Below, in pieces: positions 30,431-39,821 of a stretch of 56,409 bases of DNA. Source of the DNA: a virus; IMG/VR virus record IMGVR_UViG_3300044681_000017, positions 1-56,409 of that record. The stretch is one strand, 5' to 3'. The position numbers and the translations under genes are program-made. Position 1 is the stretch's first letter. The number at the start of each line of letters is the position of its first letter. The notes under the pieces are model-generated. The model ran no database searches. It saw nothing but the letters and a program-made list of their open reading frames with translations, and was not told the DNA's origin.

Positions 30431-31394
30431 TATTCACATCTCCATAGGTAATATTGTTTGCTTTTTCACGTTCATCAAGCTCATAGTATGCACGATAACG
30501 GCTGTTGATGTCAAGCACTTTTTCCAACAGACTGAAACTTGCGATAAGTTCACCAGTCTCACGGTTTCTCGCTTCTGAGAACTTAAGGAATGCCATAGTG
30601 TCTTTAGGAAGACAAGCACCACCAAATCCACGTTTACGATCATAGCCAGGCACACGACTGTGACCGATACCGACACGAGGGTCAGCACCCACCGCACGAG
30701 TAACCACATTGTAACTACAACCAAACGCATTCACAAGATCATACAACTGATTAAAGAAGGTGACCTTAGTTGCAAGGTAAGAGTTAATCGCATACTTCAC
30801 AAATGACGCTTCAGCGGCTGACATACGATAGTAGTCATTAGACTTACACAGACTGAAGATATCATAGATTTCTGTTAGGTGAACCGTTGCCATTTCAGTA
30901 CCACCAAGTACATGGAACTCAGCATTAACAAACTGTTCTTCTGCATTCTTCTCAGTCAGGAACTCAGGATTGTAAACGAGTCGATCAACACCATCCTCAA
31001 ACATGGAATTGTACAGACGATCAATAACATCAGGAGTAACTGTTGATTTAACAACAACAAGAGCTTCGGTATGTTCGATCAACTTCAGTACTGCATCTTC
31101 AACAATAGAAGCATCAACAAACCCAGTTTCGGGATTCATAGGCGTAGGCGCACACACGAATACACAGTGAGGTTCGAAGTCAACTAGAGCATCGATTGTT
31201 GCTTTATCACCATACTTGGGGTCAGCGATCTGCAAGTCAACCAAGGGGTGACTAAAAGCATACTCAACTGCACGTCCCACAAAACCATGGCCCACGATAC
31301 CCAACTTAAAGGGATTCTCAGGACTAATCGGTTTCTGCTTATCCGCTAGGGACTTACCCTCTTGCGGAATGAACTTATCAAAATCATCGGCCAT
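30363..31394 (-). CDS. UDP-glucose/GDP-mannose 6-dehydrogenase family protein
   Basis: GIVGHGFVGRAVEYAF is the Rossmann loop for NAD. APTPMNPETGFVD and KSTVTPDVIDRLY match the family, and GFGGACLPKDT contains the catalytic Cys. Products would be UDP-glucuronate or a related uronate. The following epimerase suggests UDP-glucuronate to UDP-galacturonate. The C-terminal sequence is short (343 residues), and the last 40 are acidic and low-complexity. Confidence 0.92.
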   Translation of the reverse strand: MADDFDKFIPQEGKSLADKQKPISPENPFKLGIVGHGFVGRAVEYAFSHPLVDLQIADPKYGDKATIDALVDFEPHCVFVCAPTPMNPETGFVDASIVEDAVLKLIEHTEALVVVKSTVTPDVIDRLYNSMFEDGVDRLVYNPEFLTEKNAEEQFVNAEFHVLGGTEMATVHLTEIYDIFSLCKSNDYYRMSAAEASFVKYAINSYLATKVTFFNQLYDLVNAFGCSYNVVTRAVGADPRVGIGHSRVPGYDRKRGFGGACLPKDTMAFLKFSEARNRETGELIASFSLLEKVLDINSRYRAYYELDEREKANNITYGDVNNERNGETEEELKDQDNGDSVGE

Positions 31395-32380
31395 TATACA
31401 TTCTCCACGTTATAAAATTTCTTGTACCATTCATAAAATTTAGCAACACCTTCATTTATACTAGTCTCAGGACGATATCCAAAGGCCTGTAACTTTTCAG
31501 TATTACTCCAAGTTTCTTTAGTGTCAGCAGGATGTTTAGGTGCAAGGTTAATAATCGCATCCTTCCCGACATTCGTTTCAATAGCCTTAACAAAGTCCAT
31601 CAACTGAACCTGTTGACCTCTACCGATATTGAAGATTTCACCATCATCAATTTTACCATTCTCAATGTTCTCAAGTACAATAACGATACCATTAAGGATA
31701 TCCTCAATGTAGGTGAAATCTCGTTTCATGTCCCCATAATTATACACGTCTATGGGTTCTCCGTCAAGTATTTTTTTCGTGAATTGAAAGAGTGCCATGT
31801 CTGGTCTGCCCCAAGGGCCATACACAGTAAAGAAACGCAGACCAACCGCAAAACAATCTGCAATCTTGAATTGACATTCATTGACATATTTGGTATATGC
31901 ATACGCATTTAATTGGTGAGCTTGAACAAACTCTTCTGTCCAACCATTTTCGCCAATAGGAGTTCCACCATAGACAGAACTGGTAGAGGCATAAATCACT
32001 TTAGTTTCTGGACTATGTGTTTTAAGATGATTGATTAGAGTTTGAGTACCATCAATATTGTTCGAATGGTAGTCTCCCTCTTTACCAAAGGAATCACGGA
32101 CACCAGCGTGAGCAGCTAGATGAATCAAATAATCAATTTTATTGCCGTGATCTTTAATATGTTTGAAAATCTGTCTCATATGAACAGGATCACGGATGTC
32201 AGCCTCAGCAAGAGGGACACCAAAGTGATTGTGTCTTTTCATCTTTAAAATTGGATTATAAAGATGGTCGTTTAGATTATCAATACCAAAGACTTTATGA
32301 CCTAGACCCTGTAGTTTCAGAGAAAGTTGAGAACCGATAAAACCGGCTGCTCCAGTTATTACAATTGTTTTACTATCCAT
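31394..32380 (-). CDS. NAD-dependent nucleotide-sugar epimerase (UDP-glucuronate 4-epimerase-like)
   Basis: The start MDSKTIVITGAAGFIG gives the GxxGxxG NAD loop. STSSVYGGTPI and YAYTK (YxxxK) form the catalytic site. RFFTVYGPWGRPDMALFQFT is the signature of GalE-like 4-epimerases acting on UDP-uronates. The gene is coupled to the dehydrogenase by TAATG. An in-frame TTG farther upstream is rejected because it overlaps the primase-like gene by more than 40 bases. Confidence 0.9.
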   Translation of the reverse strand: MDSKTIVITGAAGFIGSQLSLKLQGLGHKVFGIDNLNDHLYNPILKMKRHNHFGVPLAEADIRDPVHMRQIFKHIKDHGNKIDYLIHLAAHAGVRDSFGKEGDYHSNNIDGTQTLINHLKTHSPETKVIYASTSSVYGGTPIGENGWTEEFVQAHQLNAYAYTKYVNECQFKIADCFAVGLRFFTVYGPWGRPDMALFQFTKKILDGEPIDVYNYGDMKRDFTYIEDILNGIVIVLENIENGKIDDGEIFNIGRGQQVQLMDFVKAIETNVGKDAIINLAPKHPADTKETWSNTEKLQAFGYRPETSINEGVAKFYEWYKKFYNVENV

Positions 32381-33311
32381 TTCGGTAAATATACTCCAAT
32401 GCTCTATCCGCTTCAACTATAAGCGGTCTATGTTCATACCAGTTTCCGGTCTCAGCATCAAACTGTTTACACATGTCTGCAATCTGTTGTGCTGTTATTG
32501 GATAACCACGTTCGGTAGCCTTGCCTGCCACTGCCACCATAATTTGATACATCTTGTGATACCAACCAGTACCACTAATCTGCATGTATTCTGCACCAAG
32601 ACTTTTTGGCCAGAATGGGCAGTCATGATAAGATGTCCAAGTGAAGTTAGTATTATCTAGTTGTGATTTACGATGTTCGATCACAGCCTTCTGCAACTCT
32701 TCAGGTAATCTATCTAGGAAAGAATTACCTGTCTTTTCACGGTAAGGGTGTTTTGCAATCAGTTCAGATACGTTAAGCGCCTCGCCTTCGTTCTCAAAGA
32801 AGAAAGAGAAAGCATTAGGGTATTCAGCAGGAACATAGAACATACGTGCAAGGTCTTTGGTTTGGGGATCACCATTCTCACCAAGTTCAGTGTTCAAGGC
32901 AAACCAGAAAGCTTTGATACGTCCATTCTCTACGGGTTCATCAAGACGAAACACGATTCGAAACTTTAAAGTACCTTCTCGGCTTGATGCTGTATTGTAC
33001 ACAACGTAGTCGTACTGCCCGAATCGTTCTCGCAACTGGAGTTCCAAGTTTCCCAAATCAGAACCAAAATCATGATCGTCAATATCAACGCAACACCAAC
33101 TACCCCAATACCTAGTAGATTTATTAGAACGTGTAGAATTTGTTTCGAAAATAGCAGGACTAATAAGAGGACTAGAATTATTTCCACCCTTCTCTCCCTT
33201 TAACTTAGATATCTTTTTCAACCAACCAACAAATGAAGGCCAAGACTTAAACGCCACGGTGTGGTTAGTCCTGTTATCATATTGGTTTTTGAACATTGTC
33301 AATTCATACAT
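32373..33311 (-). CDS. Archaeo-eukaryotic primase (PrimPol)-like protein, 312 aa
   Basis: CCVDIDDHDF is the DxD motif of AEP primases, YNTASS may stand for the second motif, and LKFRIVFRLDEPV the third. DPQTKDLARMFYVPAEYPN is typical of phage and plasmid primases that act on origins. A C-terminal helical part resembles primase accessory domains. Start at the ATG that overlaps the upstream stop (TAATG). T4's DnaG-type gp61 is not in this window. Confidence 0.6.
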   Translation of the reverse strand: MYELTMFKNQYDNRTNHTVAFKSWPSFVGWLKKISKLKGEKGGNNSSPLISPAIFETNSTRSNKSTRYWGSWCCVDIDDHDFGSDLGNLELQLRERFGQYDYVVYNTASSREGTLKFRIVFRLDEPVENGRIKAFWFALNTELGENGDPQTKDLARMFYVPAEYPNAFSFFFENEGEALNVSELIAKHPYREKTGNSFLDRLPEELQKAVIEHRKSQLDNTNFTWTSYHDCPFWPKSLGAEYMQISGTGWYHKMYQIMVAVAGKATERGYPITAQQIADMCKQFDAETGNWYEHRPLIVEADRALEYIYRNG

Positions 33312-33868
33312 TATAAACACATATTCTTATACAGTTGCACACCGTGAACCTTGGTCACGCCTTTGAATGTCGCAGTATAGTTCCATTCTTTTAATAGTTC
33401 TATTCTACCATCATCAACGAACTTTGTCAAGCCTTCTTGAACGGAAGAGAGTTCTGTGTTATCGTATAACATATAAGGTGTCTTGAATTTAATAGAGACT
33501 TCGGTATCTACCTGAACGTCTTCTGTCCCATGATTACCATCAATAAAGATGAAATCAAAACGAGTTCCACCCAGAAGATACAGTATGGTAGGTGAAGGGG
33601 TCAGATACACACTCACGTTAGGATATAGTTTCTCCATTATCGGGCCGTACTCAACACCACGGGGGTGATAAGGACAACACGAAGCTATCTTACAGTCCGG
33701 CATCTTCTCAGCAAAATAGGTTGTGGAGTGTCCGGCATAGAAACCAATCTCCAACATAGACTTTGGATTGATCATAGTCTTCACATCGTCAATCATAGCA
33801 AAGACTTCATCGGAGGGGGGAAGATACCCCCAACCATTCTCATCCCACATCAAATGATCTAAGTTCAC
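33311..33868 (-). CDS. Class I SAM-dependent methyltransferase, 185 aa
   Basis: [19 protein letters not shown] is the AdoMet-binding motif [19 protein letters not shown] matches motif II of the Methyltransf_24 group. A GTG start overlapping the gp43 stop (GTGA) and preceded by GAGG is preferred to an in-frame upstream codon. The target may be a sugar, lipid or small molecule. It follows gp43 in the operon. Confidence 0.82.
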   Translation of the reverse strand: MNLDHLMWDENGWGYLPPSDEVFAMIDDVKTMINPKSMLEIGFYAGHSTTYFAEKMPDCKIASCCPYHPRGVEYGPIMEKLYPNVSVYLTPSPTILYLLGGTRFDFIFIDGNHGTEDVQVDTEVSIKFKTPYMLYDNTELSSVQEGLTKFVDDGRIELLKEWNYTATFKGVTKVHGVQLYKNMCL

Positions 33869-36342
33869 GCAAAAAAGTCCTCTAGTGTAGCCTTGGGTTC
33901 CGCTGACCAACCCACCGCATCAAGGATGGGAGTGAGAGGATCAAGGAACGTCTTGTCGAACATGAGATCATAATCAATGTAACTATGAAGTCCCAGTTCC
34001 GGTGGAAGATTCAATGGGTAGGAGATTACATTCTCGGTTAGACGGTTAGGCATTTTGAGGTAGACGAACTTAATCTTCTCACCATTCTTGACCAGTTCGT
34101 ACTGCTTGGTTAGGTCACTTTCCTTGATAGACTTGTTATAACACAAAGCGCCACGTACATGGATAGGACACCCCTTCTTGTAGACGGTGTTACGATCAGA
34201 CCACTTGTCGATCTCCGACACCCCACGAGGGAACGAAACCTCTTCAACGGGAAGAGACCTGAATTGGGTCTTAAAGTCCCTAATAAAGGTCTGTGTGTCT
34301 GATTCGGAACCTTCTACGATGACCCGAAAGATTTCCTGAAACTTATCACGAACAACCTGAGGCGTACTAGACTTGACCGCTTCGATACCCATCATCTTGA
34401 GTTTTGGTTGAGCGTACTGGACACCCTCGTTGTTGTGGACGTTCAGGATGTAACGTTTCTTGGCCATCCAGATACCACGGTCTGCGATAACCTCACGGCC
34501 CATCTCCATACGGTTGTCATAGGCAGATGTCACCCGTGCAAGTTCCGCATAGGATTTCTCCAGAACCTTTTCGAAGTGTTCAGAACAAATCTTGTCAAGA
34601 AACTTAACAGGGTCTTTAGGACTGAACTTCTCAACCAGAGAGCTCATCCGAATGTACAGAGAGTCAGTGTCAATCGCAACAACGTAGTCTTCATCAGTCT
34701 GGAGGAGTTTGTTCATCTCCGCATTGACAGCACGTTCTGCCCACTTGATTGACAACTGACCAGCAAGAGTGATAGACTCTGCAACACGTTGGTCAAAGTA
34801 ACGGAACCAACGATTACCCAACGCACCATAGAGGGAGTTCATCAGAATCTTGATGGCCATCTGCTGGTTGTTCAGTGAGGTGATCTTGTTATCCAGTTCC
34901 CGTGTAGGATTGGTCTGGTATTCTTGTTGTAGTTTCAACATCTCCTTCTTGATCACACGGCGTTCATCATAGTACTTCTTAATGATACTAGGGATCACAC
35001 CCTCACGATCATGAGAGAACTTAATGCCTGTGGGGGCCAGTGAAAAGGGAACACCGATACCACCAACATTGGTGTCACCATTCAGGAAAGAGTCTACCGA
35101 CACGTCATTATAGAAACCGTCCATGACAGTTTCGGGCGACATGTTGTACTGCACAATGATGTTGGGGTACAGAGAGTTCAAGTCAAACGACACCACCCAA
35201 TCATGGGAACCAACCTGTGGGTCTTTCACGTAACCGCCAGGATATTGTGTCTTGACCTTCTCAACCTTCGGAGGTACTGCAACCTTCTGTTCGTTCAGAA
35301 TGCGGTAGATGATGGTGTCCCAGATATTGGTAGTACCCATAGTGTCATTGTAGTTCACACCACCACGATAGGCCATGGTGAGAACCAGAGAGATCAAGTC
35401 GAGTTTCTCGTCAAGTTTCTCTACGAGTTCAACGTCCTTGATGTTGTAGTCAATGAACTTCTGGAAGTCAGTCTTGTACAGGGCGTATAGTGTACCATGT
35501 TCTTCATACGAGAGTTTACCCTCACCCAATACAACCTGTGCGATATGGTCAAGGCGATAGGACTCCTGTTGTCCCAGTGTGTTGTAGGTGAACTTCTTGA
35601 AGACCTCTAGGTAGTCGAGTTGTTCGATACCCTCAAGATTGTATTCCTGAAGTTTCTTACCATTGATGGTAGGATTGCCCTCACGCACCAGACCCCAAGG
35701 CGACATCTTCTTAACCATGTCTTCACCAAGGAGCTTACCAATACGGTTGACCAGATACGGGATATCGAAGAACCGTGTGTTCCAACCCGTAACAATGTCA
35801 GGAGAAGTTCGGTGCCAGTGATCAACAAACTTCATGAGCAGTTGTGCTTCCGAAGCGCACTTCTCATAGATCACATCTTCGGATGCCTTGTAGTCGTACA
35901 GACCCCAGACCCGATACGGGCCTTTGGTGTTCTTGACGGTGATGGCGATGACGGGATAGTTTGCGGATTCTGGTTCAGGGAAACCCTCATCAGAAGCCAC
36001 CTCAATATCGATGGTGCAGACATCCACCCACTCACGGTTGAACGTGATAGGTGCGGGGAAATTCTCAGCGATGTACTGAGAGATGTAGTTGTTCATTCCA
36101 AAGATTTTGAAGTTGGGTACGTCTTCGTACCGCTTCTGGAATTCTGTGGCTTCCTTCATGGATTCGAACTTGATAGGTTCTACATGAGTGCCATCGATTC
36201 CACGCCAACCAGACTGTTTCTTGTCGGATTGGACATATAGGGTAGGTTCGAAGGGAACCCGCTTTTGAATTCGTTTACCGTTTGAGTCGTATCCACGGTG
36301 AAGGATGTTGTTGCCATAACGGACTACGGAAGTATAAAACAT
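33865..36342 (-). CDS. 43: DNA polymerase gp43 (family B) with 3'-5' exonuclease
   Basis: The exonuclease motifs are [11 protein letters not shown] (Asp 112, Glu 114), [17 protein letters not shown] and [10 protein letters not shown]. The polymerase motifs are [13 protein letters not shown] (A), [14 protein letters not shown] (B) and [11 protein letters not shown] (C). Length is 825 residues versus 898 in T4. The start is preceded by AAGGAT, and a sigma70 promoter lies 44 bases upstream. It is the replicative polymerase that gp45 tethers. Confidence 0.97.
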   Translation of the reverse strand: MFYTSVVRYGNNILHRGYDSNGKRIQKRVPFEPTLYVQSDKKQSGWRGIDGTHVEPIKFESMKEATEFQKRYEDVPNFKIFGMNNYISQYIAENFPAPITFNREWVDVCTIDIEVASDEGFPEPESANYPVIAITVKNTKGPYRVWGLYDYKASEDVIYEKCASEAQLLMKFVDHWHRTSPDIVTGWNTRFFDIPYLVNRIGKLLGEDMVKKMSPWGLVREGNPTINGKKLQEYNLEGIEQLDYLEVFKKFTYNTLGQQESYRLDHIAQVVLGEGKLSYEEHGTLYALYKTDFQKFIDYNIKDVELVEKLDEKLDLISLVLTMAYRGGVNYNDTMGTTNIWDTIIYRILNEQKVAVPPKVEKVKTQYPGGYVKDPQVGSHDWVVSFDLNSLYPNIIVQYNMSPETVMDGFYNDVSVDSFLNGDTNVGGIGVPFSLAPTGIKFSHDREGVIPSIIKKYYDERRVIKKEMLKLQQEYQTNPTRELDNKITSLNNQQMAIKILMNSLYGALGNRWFRYFDQRVAESITLAGQLSIKWAERAVNAEMNKLLQTDEDYVVAIDTDSLYIRMSSLVEKFSPKDPVKFLDKICSEHFEKVLEKSYAELARVTSAYDNRMEMGREVIADRGIWMAKKRYILNVHNNEGVQYAQPKLKMMGIEAVKSSTPQVVRDKFQEIFRVIVEGSESDTQTFIRDFKTQFRSLPVEEVSFPRGVSEIDKWSDRNTVYKKGCPIHVRGALCYNKSIKESDLTKQYELVKNGEKIKFVYLKMPNRLTENVISYPLNLPPELGLHSYIDYDLMFDKTFLDPLTPILDAVGWSAEPKATLEDFFA

Positions 36343-36385
36343 GGATATCCTTGTATCATGTATGAGTCATTTCACTGTAATATGC

Positions 36386-36414
36386 ATTATACATGAGTCA
36401 ACATGTACTGTCAA
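36386..36414 (-). promoter_or_regulatory. Sigma70-type promoter for gp43
   Basis: On the minus strand TTGACA, 17 bases, then TATAAT, both perfect. It lies in the gap between the glycosyltransferase stop and gp43. Confidence 0.85.
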
Positions 36415-36416
36415 GC

Positions 36417-37217
36417 TTAATCCAACACCTTCATATAGTGGTGCCGAACCCAAGGTTGTTCTATCCACAGGTCTTTGTACCTATGGTGATCTTGAGTAAC
36501 CTTCAATCGTTTTGATACACACTGTGTGGTGGGTACGGGTACAGTATCCGGATGGAATCGTCTAGGGTTTGGTCTGTTATATGGCTGAAATACATCCTTA
36601 CCAAAGTACAGGGTATCACACTCATTCCAAGGATGGACTACAGTATTATCCATAAAGTCGATATTTCTCTTTCTTAAATAATGTTCTGTATAGTTCTTAA
36701 ACAACCGCTCCATTATACCATATGGGCCACCATTAATCCAGAACTTTTGATCGTGTAATAGAGAATACATCCACCCCGCACAATGTTTACTCATACTATA
36801 ACACCCCATGAACAAACCGATATTTGCATAGTGAATGTTCTTTCTTGTTATGTAATCAAGAAGATTCTTAAAGGTGTCGATGTGTTCTTCCAAGAGATAG
36901 GTGTCATGTTCCATGATCAGGAAACGTTCATCAGATTGACCCTGTAACTTCATGAGTTCCCAGTGAGAACACATGCCAGCCTTTTCTGTGGGAGAATGGT
37001 CTTCTACAGGTTTTCCCAAATCCATCAAAGCGAGGGAAGGTCTCCAGTCATACTTTGCAACATAGTCATCAAAGTCTGGATGTTGTGGTGTGATAGCGTC
37101 AAAGGTGTGAAACTCAAGAGTGCCGTCATCGATCAAAGGTTTAAACGACTCACGAGATATATCCATGTACTCTAATGATATTGGATTGTCGGTACAGACA
37201 ATTTGATATACTTTCAT
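36417..37217 (-). CDS. GT25-like glycosyltransferase, 266 aa
   Basis: The sequence MKVYQIVCTDNPISLEYM, then SPTEKAGMCSHWELMKL and FLIMEHDTYL, fits the LPS-type GT25/GT-A family: conserved 'G-C-x-x-S-H' and a 'E-x-D' metal motif. It may transfer a sugar to a protein or glycan. It lies between a terminator and the gp43 promoter. The acceptor is unknown. Confidence 0.75.
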   Translation of the reverse strand: MKVYQIVCTDNPISLEYMDISRESFKPLIDDGTLEFHTFDAITPQHPDFDDYVAKYDWRPSLALMDLGKPVEDHSPTEKAGMCSHWELMKLQGQSDERFLIMEHDTYLLEEHIDTFKNLLDYITRKNIHYANIGLFMGCYSMSKHCAGWMYSLLHDQKFWINGGPYGIMERLFKNYTEHYLRKRNIDFMDNTVVHPWNECDTLYFGKDVFQPYNRPNPRRFHPDTVPVPTTQCVSKRLKVTQDHHRYKDLWIEQPWVRHHYMKVLD

Positions 37218-37227
37218 AATATTCCCC

Positions 37228-37251
37228 TAAAAACGGGGAGTTTCCCCCCCG
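37228..37251 (-). terminator. Rho-independent terminator
   Basis: On the minus strand CGGGG, a loop, CCCCG and a T-run (TTTTTA). It lies downstream of the 31-residue gene and upstream of the glycosyltransferase. Confidence 0.75.
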
Positions 37252-37257
37252 CTTTAT

Positions 37258-37353
37258 TTAGATCGATGCAAGACTATGTACCATTATTGACAAAAAGGCA
37301 ATAAAAAGTACACACAGTCCCGCAGATTCAAAGTATGAATCTAGGTTTTTCAT
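37258..37353 (-). CDS. Tiny membrane peptide, 31 aa
   Basis: The frame MKNLDSYFES followed by LCVLFIAFLSIMV forms one membrane segment. A strong ribosome site (GAGGAAACTG) precedes the ATG, and a terminator lies directly after the stop. Its size and site argue for real expression together with Hsp20. The function is unknown. Confidence 0.6.
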   Translation of the reverse strand: MKNLDSYFESAGLCVLFIAFLSIMVHSLASI

Positions 37354-37373
37354 CAGTTTCCTCGTTAAAAAGA

Positions 37374-37796
37374 TTATTTGATATCGATTTTACGAGGTCT
37401 CTTCTCTTCGGGAAGTTCAAACTTCAACTGAACGGACAGGATTCCATCCTTCAAAGAAGCACCGTCAACAAAGACGTATTCGGATAGCCTAAACACTCTC
37501 TTGAACTTCTTCTGCGAGATACCTTTATGGATGTAAGTATGTTCTGTAGAGAACTCCTTATCGATCTCACCTTTGACGGTAAGAGTACGTTCATCCTGTT
37601 CGATCTCCAGATCGTTCATAGTGAACCCTGCAACTGCGATTTCGATGAGGTAATCGTTATCACTCACCTTCACAATATTATGTGGAGGATATGTATCAGT
37701 GGCATGTTTGGCAACCCAATCAAGTTCTTGAAACAGGTGGTCAAAACCCACAAACGAAGAGCGAGGGAAAAGTGTGTTTGCTTTAAGATTAGTCAT
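37374..37796 (-). CDS. Small heat-shock protein Hsp20 (alpha-crystallin domain)
   Basis: The N-terminus FPRSSFVGFDHLFQELDW is typical of IbpA-like proteins. The alpha-crystallin domain spans YLIEIAVAGFTMNDLEIEQ to the KFELPEEKRPRKIDIK end. Hsp20 is a known core-type gene in marine T4-like phages. It prevents aggregation, perhaps during capsid assembly. A sigma70 promoter lies 66 bases upstream. Confidence 0.93.
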   Translation of the reverse strand: MTNLKANTLFPRSSFVGFDHLFQELDWVAKHATDTYPPHNIVKVSDNDYLIEIAVAGFTMNDLEIEQDERTLTVKGEIDKEFSTEHTYIHKGISQKKFKRVFRLSEYVFVDGASLKDGILSVQLKFELPEEKRPRKIDIK

Positions 37797-37862
37797 TTTG
37801 TTTTCTCCTTAATTAAAAGCAAGATTAAATGTGAACCAGATTATTCTGCATTCACGCACATA

Positions 37863-37892
37863 TATATACCATAAACGAACATGTTCTGTCAA
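37863..37892 (-). promoter_or_regulatory. Sigma70-type promoter for hsp20 and the 31-residue gene
   Basis: On the minus strand TTGACA, 18 bases, then TATATA. It lies between the divergent hsp20 and plus-strand genes. Confidence 0.72.
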
Positions 37893-37908
37893 TAGTAGGA
37901 AAATTTTT

Positions 37909-38496
37909 ATGTTACCATTTCAGAGTGTCACCGTAACAGCTGACTCTGCATCATTAGTCATTCCGAATAGTACAATTCAGTATGAGCCAGGGTTTGTAGA
38001 AGTCTATGTGAATAACGAAAAATATTCCACCGATAACTGGACAGCAAACCAACTGAGTACAGATTCGGATCAGAGAATTACAATTACTGGACTAACATCT
38101 GGTGATGTTGTTAAGGTTCGATCAAAGTACGTCACGTGTACCGCAGACCCCCAAGTCACCTTTCCTAAATTGGGGCAGAGTATGCAAGTCATTGAAGAAG
38201 GCACTTCTTCTTCACCCCCTAAGTTGGGTTACGCCTCGGCCGGAATGATTGGTGTTCCGTATTACTTCGATGGGATCATCACAGAATATCAGAACGTGAA
38301 CTGCCCGCAAGGAAGTTATATCTCAGGCCCGACAGGTGGATCAGTGACGGGTGGGGGTTTCACTGCTGAGTCATTAACAACAGGAACAGTCTTGAAATTA
38401 GACAGTGATAATGGGGTTAGAATTCAAGCCCCTAATGGAACGACAGTAATTGTCAATGTCCCATTAGGGCATTCGCCTGGCGGTACTGGTTTCTAA
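37909..38496 (+). CDS. Plus-strand beta-rich protein, 195 aa, structural candidate
   Basis: The start MLPFQSVTVTADSASLVIP follows AGGAAAATTTTT and is preferred to earlier in-frame codons that overlap the hsp20 promoter. The body has repeated strands and ends in a Gly-rich loop and beta segment (GGSVTGGGFTAESLTTGT, GTTVIVNVPLGHSPGG). This is the composition of baseplate or fibre proteins. It converges on the next gene with a four-base stop overlap. It is the only complete plus-strand gene. Confidence 0.75.
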   Translation: MLPFQSVTVTADSASLVIPNSTIQYEPGFVEVYVNNEKYSTDNWTANQLSTDSDQRITITGLTSGDVVKVRSKYVTCTADPQVTFPKLGQSMQVIEEGTSSSPPKLGYASAGMIGVPYYFDGIITEYQNVNCPQGSYISGPTGGSVTGGGFTAESLTTGTVLKLDSDNGVRIQAPNGTTVIVNVPLGHSPGGTGF

Positions 38497-39032
38497 AAAT
38501 AGACTGAGGGATCAGGGTGACCTTCAACACCAAATGAGAAACTAACTCTACTCTTGCGAGGAATCACTTGATGGTGTGTTCCTCGTGGAAGCCAGACATA
38601 TGAGCCTGGTTCAAAGTCAAACTCTTCATCGTTGTTATGACCCTCTACCCTTAGACCGACAGTACCAATAACTTGTACTAAAAACACGTCCATAGAGTCT
38701 TTGTGCCAAGGGTAACTATCAGACTCTTTACCAAATCCGGTGAAAGCAATATTGGTAATATTCCGTTTATCTCCATGAAGAGAAAACACATCAGCCATTT
38801 CATTCACAATATCTCTTGCAAATTCTGGCGCTGAGTTCCTCATATGGAAACTGTTTAACCCAATTCTAAACTTCTTACTATTAGCGTCAATCAAACTATC
38901 GGGATGATGATCTAACAAATCCATATGTTGATTCCAGTCATAAGAATCAACAGTTCCTTCTGGAAGTTTTCCAAGAAATGGAGTCTTCGATGAGATATAC
39001 TCATCCCTATCATAAAATATATCAAAGTTCAT
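38493..39032 (-). CDS. JmjC/cupin-like 2OG oxygenase family protein, 179 aa
   Basis: YPWHKDSMDVFLVQVIG gives the HxD iron site, PGSYVWLPRGTHHQVI a cupin strand with the distal His, and RVSFSFGVEG the closing strand. This resembles JmjC/cupin-8 hydroxylases. It follows RegA by a one-base overlap. The target may be a protein or tRNA, as in ROXA-type enzymes, but this is not tested. Confidence 0.75.
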   Translation of the reverse strand: MNFDIFYDRDEYISSKTPFLGKLPEGTVDSYDWNQHMDLLDHHPDSLIDANSKKFRIGLNSFHMRNSAPEFARDIVNEMADVFSLHGDKRNITNIAFTGFGKESDSYPWHKDSMDVFLVQVIGTVGLRVEGHNNDEEFDFEPGSYVWLPRGTHHQVIPRKSRVSFSFGVEGHPDPSVYF

Positions 39033-39403
39033 TACTTGTTACCGATATTGTATTTGGGACATAACTCCCATTCGTCCTTTTCCTTAAAGCCAATGATCTT
39101 GATTTGTCTCATGGGCGCACAATCATTTGCCACTTCACGGTTGTGGATATCGACAAGACCCCAGTCCTGAAGAAGAGTTGCGATAGTGTTTCTTCTTTGT
39201 ACGTCCGACAATTCAAGATTGGACTTTTTACCATCTAACATAAACAGTTCCTTGAAGTGTACGATGAAGTACCGTCCCTGTTTATGAAGAATGTGACACG
39301 ATTGGAATAACTTCTTTTCTTTACGAGAAGCTACACCAATACGGGTAAGTGTTTCTCTAACCTTCAAAAAGTCATCTGGTTCTGTCAGAGTGACTTCCAG
39401 CAT
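39032..39403 (-). CDS. regA: Translational repressor RegA
   Basis: RegA binds start regions of many T4 early mRNAs and blocks translation. The sequence MLEVTLTEPDDFLKVRETL, LFQSCHILHKQGRYFIVHF, then RRNTIATLLQDWGLVDI matches T4 RegA closely. I chose the ATG giving 123 residues (T4 has 122). An in-frame GTG 13 codons upstream with AAGGTG is the alternative. It lies between gp62 and the oxygenase, as in T4 order 62-regA. Confidence 0.93.
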   Translation of the reverse strand: MLEVTLTEPDDFLKVRETLTRIGVASRKEKKLFQSCHILHKQGRYFIVHFKELFMLDGKKSNLELSDVQRRNTIATLLQDWGLVDIHNREVANDCAPMRQIKIIGFKEKDEWELCPKYNIGNK

Positions 39404-39428
39404 CTTTGCTGGATTCCATTCAACTAAT

Positions 39429-39821
39429 TTATTTTCTTCCACCTTTATTCACCTTATTTTTTATAAATTCTAATTGTTGGGAAGAGAGAAGAGGGATTAC
39501 TTGGCGGGCCTTTTCATTGTTATACCCATAATACTCTTTTACTACTTCCACGTCATTTTCAACTGTGGGTTTGACCCACTTAGAGAAACGCTTGCGTTTC
39601 CTAACAATATTTATAAAAAACTCATATTGTAAACGGTTGTCAATGTGGTGGTGAATATTCATTGCATTTGCGACACCAACGGTGTCTTGGAAGTATGACA
39701 GACTACGATTGACCACAAACGGTACGTACAGTTTCTCTTCGTCTGCCCCTTCCATGAGGTTTTTCTTGTTAGTGTTGATACTATTCAAGAAATCAAATGG
39801 ACTAATTTTCTGTCCAGCCAT
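39429..39821 (-). CDS. 62: Clamp-loader small subunit gp62
   Basis: The protein pairs with four gp44 subunits to load the gp45 clamp. SPFDFLNSINTNKKNLM, YVPFVVNRSLSYFQDTVG and LQYEFFINIVRKRKRFSKW match the T4-like gp62 family. The second ATG (MAGQK) is preferred for spacing to GAGG. It is adjacent to regA, but gp44 is 2 kb away with five genes between. Confidence 0.88.
   Translation of the reverse strand: MAGQKISPFDFLNSINTNKKNLMEGADEEKLYVPFVVNRSLSYFQDTVGVANAMNIHHHIDNRLQYEFFINIVRKRKRFSKWVKPTVENDVEVVKEYYGYNNEKARQVIPLLSSQQLEFIKNKVNKGGRK

Noticed and set aside
33400-33430. TTGACA-17-TAGAAT on the minus strand inside the methyltransferase gene
   Set aside because: The -10 box is weaker and the element is within coding sequence. 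It is not reported as a promoter.
39608-39615. TATAAATA on the minus strand inside gp62
   Set aside because: It is inside a coding region in an early operon. A regA-specific late promoter is possible but not supported otherwise.
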